Assembly (NCBI RefSeq): GCF_010211765.1 | Contig: NZ_PDWO01000022.1 | Location: 1 to 38,944 of the forward strand | Origin: Pseudoxanthomonas kaohsiungensis | Lineage (GTDB): Bacteria > Pseudomonadota > Gammaproteobacteria > Xanthomonadales > Xanthomonadaceae | Reading direction: 5' to 3' | Length of the DNA: 38,944 nucleotides | Shown here: positions 25,526-32,607 of the stretch, one piece after another | How the letters are laid out: each line of letters starts with the position of its first letter | Numbering within the stretch: the stretch's first letter is position 1 | The notes under the pieces: model-generated | What the model was told of the DNA's origin: nothing | The model's input: only the letters and a program-made list of their open reading frames with translations | The model's database searches: none | Translations under genes and position numbers: made by a program

Positions 25526-25769
25526 CCTGCAGGGGGATCTGCAGGAGTACTTTTCCAGGATTGAAGAGGTCCTCTCGGGGATGGACGCCGTCCTGGCGCG
25601 CCTCGAATCCCGTGTGGCGCGGCTCGAGCAGGGCGTGCCTGCGCAAGGCGGCGCCGCTACGTTGGAGCAGCGCGTCGCCCGGCTCGAAGGGCAGCTGGCC
25701 GCGATTGCCGACAGCCTGTTCGACGACGGCGGGCCTGCAGCCCCGCCCGGCATCATCCTCGGCCGCTGA
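25506..25769 (+). CDS. Short coiled-coil protein, unrecognised
   Basis: Predicted 87-aa soluble protein. Nearly the whole length is heptad-like: LQGDLQEYFSRIEEVLSGMD, AVLARLESRVARLEQG, then LEQRVARLEGQLAAIADSLF. The repeated RVARLE(Q/G) suggests a parallel coiled coil with a break at GVPAQGGA. The tail is Gly/Pro-rich. ATG 25506 has a GGGGAG site 5 bp upstream. The next gene starts 2 bp after the stop, so the two are surely co-translated. It could be an assembly or regulatory subunit for the next two products; no family recognised. Confidence 0.7.
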   Translation: MSLSLTDLQGDLQEYFSRIEEVLSGMDAVLARLESRVARLEQGVPAQGGAATLEQRVARLEGQLAAIADSLFDDGGPAAPPGIILGR

Positions 25770-25771
25770 CG

Positions 25772-26746
25772 ATGGACCTGCGCTACCTGCGCAGCCTGCT
25801 GCTGCGCTACCGTGGGCACGGCAGCGACGGCCCGGATGCGCTGGAGCAGATCCTGCGCCGCCATCAGGGCCTGCGCCGGACGCGGCTGGCCGATCTCGCT
25901 GCCGTCGCGGCCTCCCTGGCATATGTGGACCGGGAAGCAATCGACCCGCTGGCCCTGCAGGCGATCGGCGACACCAATCCGGCATTCGACCCTGCGGCGG
26001 TGCATGACTACAGCGACGAACAGTGGCTGGGAATGGTGAATGCCGCAAAGGGCAAGTATTTCGAGTACCTCGTGGTCGATCGGCTCAATGCCGGGGAAAC
26101 CGTGGGCGACCTCCAGTTGCTGCCCGGCCAGCAGGCAAGCGTAGCCGAATCGATGAACCAGGCCGGCTGGGACGTGCGCATCGTCGATGCGGATGGACAC
26201 GCCGTGGAATTCCTGCAGATGAAGGCGACAGCAAGCGCCGGCTACGTGCACGAGGCGCTGGAGAGGTATCCGGACATCCGCATCGTGGCCACCGACGAAG
26301 TGGCGGACCATGCCGGCAGCGAGGCAAGGCTGGTGGACGTGAACATGACCGAAGCGGAACTTCGGCAGGTCGTCTCGGATACCTACGGTCACCTGGCACC
26401 CGGAACCCTCGACGAGTTCTGGCAGGCCTTCAATCCACTGATCCCGTTGATCGTGATCGCCGGCACACAGGGGTACGGCGTCCTTGTTGGCCACGAGCGA
26501 TTCGATCACGCCGTCGCGGTCGCGTCCGAGCGCGCCTCGCGGGGCCTGGTCGCCAGCGGAACAGGTGCGTTGGTCAAGGTGGTGGCCGACAGCCTGCTGC
26601 TCGGCGTATCGGCGGGCTTGGTCGCCGGAATGTGGTTCGATCGCGCCCGCAATGCGCAGGCCATGCGGGAATTCATCCGCCAGTCCGCCCGCAGGCAACA
26701 GGGGCGGTCTGCGTATCTGGCGGCTTGGCCGGAGGGTTCAAGTTGA
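25772..26746 (+). CDS. Unrecognised protein: possible PD-(D/E)XK nuclease motif plus hydrophobic C-terminus
   Basis: Predicted 324-aa protein. The N-terminal 90 residues are helical. The middle carries KGKYFEYLVVDRLN (Glu98), GWDVRIVDADG (Asp134) and EFLQMKAT (Gln149-Met-Lys151), followed by YVHEALERYPDIRIVATDEV. The order helix-Glu, strand-Asp, strand-Q-x-K fits a PD-(D/E)XK nuclease core of Mrr type, by motif only. Two hydrophobic, glycine-rich segments follow (about 222-240 and 264-288; DSLLLGVSAGLVAGMW), which could be membrane-associated. No named family was recognised. It lies 2 bp after the coiled-coil gene, and the next gene starts inside its stop (TTGA). Confidence 0.75.
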   Translation: MDLRYLRSLLLRYRGHGSDGPDALEQILRRHQGLRRTRLADLAAVAASLAYVDREAIDPLALQAIGDTNPAFDPAAVHDYSDEQWLGMVNAAKGKYFEYLVVDRLNAGETVGDLQLLPGQQASVAESMNQAGWDVRIVDADGHAVEFLQMKATASAGYVHEALERYPDIRIVATDEVADHAGSEARLVDVNMTEAELRQVVSDTYGHLAPGTLDEFWQAFNPLIPLIVIAGTQGYGVLVGHERFDHAVAVASERASRGLVASGTGALVKVVADSLLLGVSAGLVAGMWFDRARNAQAMREFIRQSARRQQGRSAYLAAWPEGSS

Positions 26747-27732
26747 GCTGGTTGCGGACGCTCGGTCGCGAGTTCACGAAAGTGGCCGAGGGCCTGGTTC
26801 GCGCGGGCAAGGCGGCGGTCGCCGCGACGGCCCCCGTGGTGCGCAAGGTCATGCAGAGCGCCCGCGACACCGTGGACGAGCTGGCGCGCCGCATGCAACG
26901 TGCCCGAGGCGATGCGCAGTCCGAGCAGGAAGTCGTCGAACGCCAGCTGCAGGAAGTCAACGCGCGTATCGCGCGGCTGCACAGGGCATATCGCGACAAC
27001 GGGGGGCTGACGGACCGGGAGAAAGCGGAGTGGCAGCGGTTGAAGGCGCGCCGTGAGGCGCTTGTCCGTGATCTGGATGACCTGCAAGCCGGAACATTTG
27101 CCGAAGGCGTCGTCGATCCGGACAGAGAGTACGAATCTACGACGGTCACCGAGCAGAAGGCCCACCTGATCGACATGCTGACTGGGCAGACCACGTATGG
27201 AAAGAAGTGCCGTGTCTGCCGGCGGGCAATGACGCTGCAATGGAACCGCAGCGTCGGCACACCCGGCCTCCGCGACTTCTTCTGGGGGTGTTCCGGTTGG
27301 TACATCGTAGGCAACACCGGACGACACGCCTGCCGTTACACCGAAATGCTGTCGCAAGACGATTTCCGCATCTTCATGGATGTCACGCGGCCGGAATTCC
27401 AGATGAAGGCCGAGGATGTCCGCAGAAAGGTGATGGACCCCGGCCGCAGACAGCGCTTGCGGCAAGCACTGGACGCGGTGCGCACGCAGAACAAGGAGTC
27501 AGACATCGGGCTTGCGCACTATCGCTGCCCCGTGCACGGAGAATCACTGCGACTGCAGCGCAAGTCGGACAGTGGCGGCGACTTTCTGGACGAGTACTTC
27601 CTTGGATGTCCTCGCTGGCTCCCACGCAACGAAGGCTGCAACTTCCTCATCAAGCTCAAGTCGCCCGGGCGCGTTGCCGGGGTGCTGCAGGAAGCCTACG
27701 GAACAAATGCCGCGCAGGTGTTCGATGGTTGA
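26743..27732 (+). CDS. Coiled-coil protein with two topoisomerase-type zinc-finger units, unrecognised
   Basis: Predicted 329-aa protein from TTG 26743, which overlaps the preceding stop and has GGAGGG 6 bp upstream. Residues 1-115 are amphipathic and coiled (EQEVVERQLQEVNARIARLH). Two similar finger units follow: C156-x2-C159-x23-C183-x13-C197, and C262-x2-H265-x23-C289-x9-C299. Both have aromatic residues before the third ligand (DFFWGC and EYFLGC), as in the C4 fingers of topoisomerase I that bind single-stranded DNA. DNA binding is inferred. With the two preceding genes it forms a translationally coupled cassette. Confidence 0.75.
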   Translation: MSWLRTLGREFTKVAEGLVRAGKAAVAATAPVVRKVMQSARDTVDELARRMQRARGDAQSEQEVVERQLQEVNARIARLHRAYRDNGGLTDREKAEWQRLKARREALVRDLDDLQAGTFAEGVVDPDREYESTTVTEQKAHLIDMLTGQTTYGKKCRVCRRAMTLQWNRSVGTPGLRDFFWGCSGWYIVGNTGRHACRYTEMLSQDDFRIFMDVTRPEFQMKAEDVRRKVMDPGRRQRLRQALDAVRTQNKESDIGLAHYRCPVHGESLRLQRKSDSGGDFLDEYFLGCPRWLPRNEGCNFLIKLKSPGRVAGVLQEAYGTNAAQVFDG

Positions 27733-27775
27733 TCTCCAATCCTTATCACATGACTGCAGATGAAGCAGCGTATCG

Positions 27776-30094
27776 ATGATTGATCCAACCAAACCCCAAT
27801 GGGAGCAGGCCGCCGATGCCGTGGTCGCACTTGGCGGAAAGGCGACCCGCAACGAGGTCTGGGAGTACCTGAAGCAGTTCCGCCCCGACCTGCCCTTCAG
27901 CACGGTCACGGCCGATCTCAATGCGTTGTCGGTGAATGCGCCATCGCGCACGTCCTACCACACCGGCAGGAAGCCACGGCGCACGGACACTGGCGACCGC
28001 CACGACCGGCTGTTCAAGGTCGGCGTGGGCGAAGGCACGCACTACGTAACCTACGACCCGGCGGTACATGGCGTCTGGGAAATCCATCCGGACCCGGCGG
28101 CCACCAGCACCCACAAGACTTCGATCCGCCGAGTCGAAGCGGCGCTTCCTTCCCTGGTCGTCGAACTATCCGACGGTGCGATCCGGCCCGGCAACAGCTT
28201 CTTCCCGGTCAAACCGCTGGATGGCGAGTTCTTCCCCGCTTCGATGCTCCGGGCCAAGGATCCTGATGGGCCCGGCGTGCCGGCCCACTTCACCACCGAT
28301 GCCGGGACGGCGTTCGACTCCGACATCTACCGCGCGGCGAATACCGGCTACCTGCACAACCGCTCCGCCGCGCGTGCCTACTACCTGGCCACACAGGCCA
28401 GGGCGGGCGACCGTCTGCGCTTCGAGAAGCGCGGCGAAGGCCAGTACCACATCAGCCACCTGCCTGCTGCCACTACCGGGCTGGCCAACGACGATGCACC
28501 CGCACCGGAAGGACCCCAGGAGCCCCGCATGACGCCCGTCAACAAGATCCTGTTCGGCCCGCCCGGCACCGGCAAGACCTACCACACCATCAACGAGACA
28601 CTGGACCTGCTGGACCCGGAGTTCCTGGCCGCCCATGCCAGTGATCGCGCCGCACTGAAGGCGCGCTTCGACGCCCTGGCCGATGCAGGGCGTGTGCGCT
28701 TCGTGACCTTCCACCAGAGCTTCAGCTACGAGGATTTCGTCGAGGGCATCCGCGCCAGCACCGACGAGGACACCGGCGCCCTGCACTACGAGGTGGAGGA
28801 CGGCGTGTTCAAGCAGCTGTGCGAGGCCGCGCGCAGCCGCACGGTGGTCGATGCCGATACCGATGCGCCGATCGATCTGGCCGGGCGACGGATCTGGAAG
28901 GTATCGCTGGGCGATGCCGGCACCGAGGGCCATGTGTTCGAGGAGTGCATGGAGCAGGGCATCGCCCTGATGGGCTTCGGTTACGGCACCGACCTGACCG
29001 GGGTGTCCTCGCGCGAGGAAATCCTGCAGCGGGTCCAGGCCGCGGGCGGGAAGATCGAGGCCGACGCCTATGCCGTCACCGCGCTGGACCTGTTCGTGCG
29101 GCGCATGAAAGTCGGCGACCTCGTGGTGGTGACCCACGGCAACCTGAAGTTCCGCGCCATCGGCGAGGTCACCGGCGACTACTTCCGCAAGCCGGCCGAA
29201 GCCGGCGACCATTACGTGCAGGCGCGACAGATGCGCTGGCTGCGCCAGTACGACCCGCCGCGCCCGTATCCGGACCTGATGGAGAACCGCTTCAGCCAGA
29301 TGACCATCTACGAGCTGCGTCCCGGCTCGATCAACCTGGATCGGCTGGCGGGGCTGCTGGCGCCGGAGCAGGCCACCATCCATGGCGATTACCGCGTGCC
29401 CGTCAGCGAGCCGGAAAGCCGCGTCCTGGTCATCGACGAGATCAACCGCGGCAATGTCTCGCGCATCTTCGGCGAGCTGATCACCCTGATCGAGCCGAGC
29501 AAGCGCCAGGGCTGCACCGAGGCGCTGGAAGTCACCCTGCCCTACTCCAAGCAGCGCTTCGGAGTGCCGGCCAACCTGCACATCATCGGCACCATGAACA
29601 CCGCCGACCGCTCGCTGGCCGGGCTGGACGTGGCCCTGCGCCGCCGCTTCGAGTTCGTGGAGATGCTGCCCGACCCCGCCGCCCTGGCCGGGATCGTGGT
29701 CGAGGGCGTCGCCATGGACAAGCTGCTCGCCACGATCAACCGCCGGATCGAGGTGCTGCTGGGGCGCGACTTCATGCTTGGCCATGCCAACTTCATGGCG
29801 CTGCGCGCGGCGCCGACGCTGGAGGGGCTGGCTGGCGTGTTCCGGCGCCAGGTGCTGCCGCTGCTGCAGGAGTACTTCTTCGAGGACTGGCAGAAGATCG
29901 CCTGGGTGCTCAACGACCACCGCAAGCCGCAGGCGCTGCGCTTCCTGCAACAGGCCGACAGCGGCCTGGCCGAACTGCTTGGCCCGGACGTGGAGCTTCC
30001 GCGTGACAGGCATCTGTGGCGCATCAACGCTGCGGCGTTCACGTCGGCCCAAGCCTACCGGGCCATCATCGACGCGGCCGGCGCCGGCACGTGA
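27776..30094 (+). CDS. mcrB: McrB-like AAA+ GTPase with EVE-like insert
   Basis: Predicted 772-aa motor of a McrBC-type modification-dependent restriction system. A winged-helix-like N-terminus (about 5-85) and a second unassigned domain (115-230) precede the AAA+ module. The module shows Walker A GPPGTGKT (261-268), VTFHQSFSYEDFVEGIR, Walker B LVIDEINRGN (551-560), the McrB signature MNTAD (607-611) and the Arg-finger region LRRRFEF. Between VFKQLC and Walker B is an insert, about 370-495, that resembles an EVE (PUA-like) domain: RIWKVSLG, GIALMGFGYGTDLTG, KVGDLVVVTHG, AIGEVTGDYF. EVE domains read modified cytosines. The stop overlaps mcrC as GTGA. Confidence 0.93.
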   Translation: MIDPTKPQWEQAADAVVALGGKATRNEVWEYLKQFRPDLPFSTVTADLNALSVNAPSRTSYHTGRKPRRTDTGDRHDRLFKVGVGEGTHYVTYDPAVHGVWEIHPDPAATSTHKTSIRRVEAALPSLVVELSDGAIRPGNSFFPVKPLDGEFFPASMLRAKDPDGPGVPAHFTTDAGTAFDSDIYRAANTGYLHNRSAARAYYLATQARAGDRLRFEKRGEGQYHISHLPAATTGLANDDAPAPEGPQEPRMTPVNKILFGPPGTGKTYHTINETLDLLDPEFLAAHASDRAALKARFDALADAGRVRFVTFHQSFSYEDFVEGIRASTDEDTGALHYEVEDGVFKQLCEAARSRTVVDADTDAPIDLAGRRIWKVSLGDAGTEGHVFEECMEQGIALMGFGYGTDLTGVSSREEILQRVQAAGGKIEADAYAVTALDLFVRRMKVGDLVVVTHGNLKFRAIGEVTGDYFRKPAEAGDHYVQARQMRWLRQYDPPRPYPDLMENRFSQMTIYELRPGSINLDRLAGLLAPEQATIHGDYRVPVSEPESRVLVIDEINRGNVSRIFGELITLIEPSKRQGCTEALEVTLPYSKQRFGVPANLHIIGTMNTADRSLAGLDVALRRRFEFVEMLPDPAALAGIVVEGVAMDKLLATINRRIEVLLGRDFMLGHANFMALRAAPTLEGLAGVFRRQVLPLLQEYFFEDWQKIAWVLNDHRKPQALRFLQQADSGLAELLGPDVELPRDRHLWRINAAAFTSAQAYRAIIDAAGAGT

Positions 30095-31383
30095 ACACCG
30101 TTTCGGTCCGCGAACACGCCAGGCTGACCACCGGGCCGGTGCCCGGCGGCAGCCTGGATGTGGCGAGCGTGCCGGTCTCCGCCTTCGACTGGCTGTGCCA
30201 GGAGGCGCAACGGTACCGCACCACCGGCGCGCCGCTGGTGCGGATCGAAGGCCGGCACTGGCTGCGCCTGGACAACTACGTGGGCGTGCTGGAAACGCCT
30301 TGCGGCACGCGGATCGAGATCCTGCCCAAGCACGTGCATGGAGAGAGCGACGTTGCCAGCGCGCGCCGGGTCCTGATCCGGATGCTGCAGGTGGCTTTGC
30401 ACCTGCCTGTACGCGATTCCGGGCCGACGGTGCTGCAGACCTTCAATGCGCCGGTCAGCGAGTGGATCATCCAGCAGTTCCTCAAGGAACTGGATGCTCT
30501 GGTGCGGCGCGGGCTCCGCTTCGACTACCGGCCGGTAGAGGAAGAGACTCGGTTCCTGCGTGGGCGCCTGCTGCTGGCACGGCAGCTGCGCCAGCCGGCC
30601 GGGCGCCAGCATCTGTTCCAGATCGAGCACCAGGTATTCGAGCCGGATCGACCGGAAAACCGGCTGATCGCCTCGGCCTTGGCGAAAGTCGCCGCAGCGA
30701 CCCGTGACCCGGAGAACTGGCGCCGGGCGCACGAACTGGAACACCAGCTGGTCGAGCTGCCACGCAGTCGCGACATCGCCGGCGATTTCCGTCGCTGGAG
30801 CAGCGACCGGCTGATGAGCCACTACGCGGCCATCCGCAGCTGGTGCGAGCTCATCCTGGGCGACCGGAATCCGATGTCCGCCATGGGCCAGTGGACCGGC
30901 CGCAGCCTGCTGTTCCCGATGGAAAAGGTGTTCGAGGCCTATGTGGAGACTTGCCTGCAGCGGATGCTCCCGCCCGATGCACGCCTGCGCACGCAGGCCG
31001 CCAGCCACTACCTCTGCCGCCAGGGCGATCGCCGCCTGTTCCAGTTGCGTCCCGACTTCCTGATCGAACACGAAAACTCGGTCTGGGTGGTGGACGCCAA
31101 GTGGAAGCTGCTGGATGCGGCGGACACTCAGAACCAATACGGCCTGAGCCAGGGCGACTTCTACCAGCTGTTCGCCTATGGCCGCCGCTACCTGCGCGGC
31201 AATGGCCGCCTGGCGCTGGTGTTCCCGGAAACCTGCAGGTTCGAGAAGCCCCTGGAGACATTCGACCTTGAAGATGGAATGCTGCTGGATGTGCTGCCGC
31301 TGGATCTGGAATCCGGCCGCATCAGGGAAGCGGGGTTCTTCAATCACCACCTCTTTTGCCCTCCCGTAAACTCTGCTGCTTGA
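30091..31383 (+). CDS. mcrC: McrC-like nuclease subunit
   Basis: Predicted 430-aa endonuclease subunit of the McrBC system. The N-terminal part (LDNYVGVLETPCGTRIEILP onward) joins to McrB. The C-terminal PD-(D/E)XK nuclease has Glu282 (FEAYVE), Asp322 in LRPDFLIE and Asp335-Ala-Lys337 in VWVVDAKWK, followed by QGDFYQLFAYGRRY. All catalytic residues are present. McrC activates McrB GTP hydrolysis and cuts both strands between modified sites. The GTG start at 30091 overlaps the mcrB stop, so the subunits are coupled. The Fic gene begins 32 bp after its stop. Confidence 0.95.
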   Translation: MNTVSVREHARLTTGPVPGGSLDVASVPVSAFDWLCQEAQRYRTTGAPLVRIEGRHWLRLDNYVGVLETPCGTRIEILPKHVHGESDVASARRVLIRMLQVALHLPVRDSGPTVLQTFNAPVSEWIIQQFLKELDALVRRGLRFDYRPVEEETRFLRGRLLLARQLRQPAGRQHLFQIEHQVFEPDRPENRLIASALAKVAAATRDPENWRRAHELEHQLVELPRSRDIAGDFRRWSSDRLMSHYAAIRSWCELILGDRNPMSAMGQWTGRSLLFPMEKVFEAYVETCLQRMLPPDARLRTQAASHYLCRQGDRRLFQLRPDFLIEHENSVWVVDAKWKLLDAADTQNQYGLSQGDFYQLFAYGRRYLRGNGRLALVFPETCRFEKPLETFDLEDGMLLDVLPLDLESGRIREAGFFNHHLFCPPVNSAA

Positions 31384-31415
31384 ATCCAATACAGGCCTGA
31401 GGGGACACCCGCCTG

Positions 31416-32531
31416 ATGCCCGTCCATTACCACCAGGACCGATTCCCGCCAGTCGACATCGACTGGGCGCAGTTGTTGCCGTTGATCGGGCCTGCCAACG
31501 CCGCAGTGGCGCGTTACGAGGGCGTACTGCACGCGGTACCCAATCCCCAGGTGCTGCTGTCGCCGCTGACGGCGCAGGAAGCGGTGCTCTCCTCGCGCAT
31601 CGAAGGTACCCAGGCCACTCTGGGCGAGGTGCTGGAGTTCGAGGCGCAAGGCAACCTGTTCGACGAGAGCACGCCGAAGAAGGCCGATATCCGCGAGGTG
31701 CTCAACTACCGCGCCGCATTGATGGAAGCGGTGCGGCTGCTGGCCGAGTTGCCGTTGTCGCAGCGGTTGCTGCGCGCCACCCACCGTGTACTCATGCAGG
31801 GCGTGCGCGGGCGCAACAAGGATCCGGGCGAGTACCGGCGCGTGCCTAACTGGATCGGGCCGGAGGGCTGCACGATCGAGCAGGCACGCTACGTCAGCAG
31901 CGGTGCCGAACAGGTGCCGGGCAATATGGCCGCGCTGGAGGCGTACCTGCACGCCGACGCGCCGGACCGGCTGGTGCAGCTGGCCATCGCCCATGTCGAG
32001 TTCGAGGCCATCCACCCGTTCCTGGACGGCAACGGCCGGCTCGGGCGCCTCCTGGTGCCGCTGTTCCTGTTCGAGAAGGGCCTGCTGTCGAGCCCCAACT
32101 TCTACATCAGCGACTACCTGGAAGCGCACCGCGACGAGTACTACGACCGCCTGCTGGCGGTGTCCCGTGACGGCGACTGGACCGGCTGGTGCCGGTTCTT
32201 CCTGACCGCGCTGATCGAACAGGCACGTAGCAACCAGCAGCGGGCGCTGGCGATCCTGGACCTGTACCGGGCGCGCAAGGACTGGGTCGCCGGCGCGACC
32301 CGGTCCCAGTACGCCGTGCGGGCGCTGGACTGGGTCTTCGAACGGCCGATCTTCAAGAGCTCCGATTTCGTGGAAACCGCCGGCGTGCCGCGGCCCACGG
32401 CCATGCGGATCCTGCGGGTCCTGCGCGAGGAAGGGGTCCTGACCGAGCTGCGGCCGGCGGCGGGGCGGCGTCCGGCGGTGCTGGCGTTCCGCGACCTGCT
32501 GAACATCGCCGAAGGGCGGCCGGCATTTTGA
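31416..32531 (+). CDS. Class II Fic-family AMP-transferase with C-terminal winged helix
   Basis: Predicted 371-aa protein. The N-terminal inhibitory helix has SSRIEGT with Glu63 (S-x3-E-G motif), making it class II, self-inhibited. The Fic core is H200[11 protein letters not shown] with catalytic His200 and the full AMPylation motif. The C-terminus (about 300-365) is a winged helix: [20 protein letters not shown]. This architecture is common in standalone Fic proteins found in defence islands. It may modify a host or phage protein and bind DNA, possibly at the adjacent hsdR promoter (speculative). It lies between mcrC and hsdR on the same strand. Confidence 0.93.
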   Translation: MPVHYHQDRFPPVDIDWAQLLPLIGPANAAVARYEGVLHAVPNPQVLLSPLTAQEAVLSSRIEGTQATLGEVLEFEAQGNLFDESTPKKADIREVLNYRAALMEAVRLLAELPLSQRLLRATHRVLMQGVRGRNKDPGEYRRVPNWIGPEGCTIEQARYVSSGAEQVPGNMAALEAYLHADAPDRLVQLAIAHVEFEAIHPFLDGNGRLGRLLVPLFLFEKGLLSSPNFYISDYLEAHRDEYYDRLLAVSRDGDWTGWCRFFLTALIEQARSNQQRALAILDLYRARKDWVAGATRSQYAVRALDWVFERPIFKSSDFVETAGVPRPTAMRILRVLREEGVLTELRPAAGRRPAVLAFRDLLNIAEGRPAF

Positions 32532-32557
32532 GGCGCGTGGATGCGCTGCAAGCCTGC

Positions 32558-32591
32558 TTGTGTGTCACAAAACAGCTTTATGTGATACACA
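32558..32591 (+). promoter_or_regulatory. hsdR promoter covered by an inverted repeat
   Basis: TTGTGT (-35, 32558-32563) and TGTGAT (-10, 32581-32586) are 17 bp apart. Arms TGTGTGTCACA (32559-32569) and TGTGATACACA (32581-32591), with one mismatch, lie on the two promoter boxes. A bound repressor would shut the promoter. This supports separate regulation of hsdR and a start codon at 32608 or later. Confidence 0.6.
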
Positions 32592-32607
32592 ACGTCCGTT
32601 GTCGGGC

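Noticed and set aside
32560-32607. Earlier hsdR start at ATG 32560
   Set aside because: It would place the start inside the -35 box of the predicted promoter and adds residues unlike the family.
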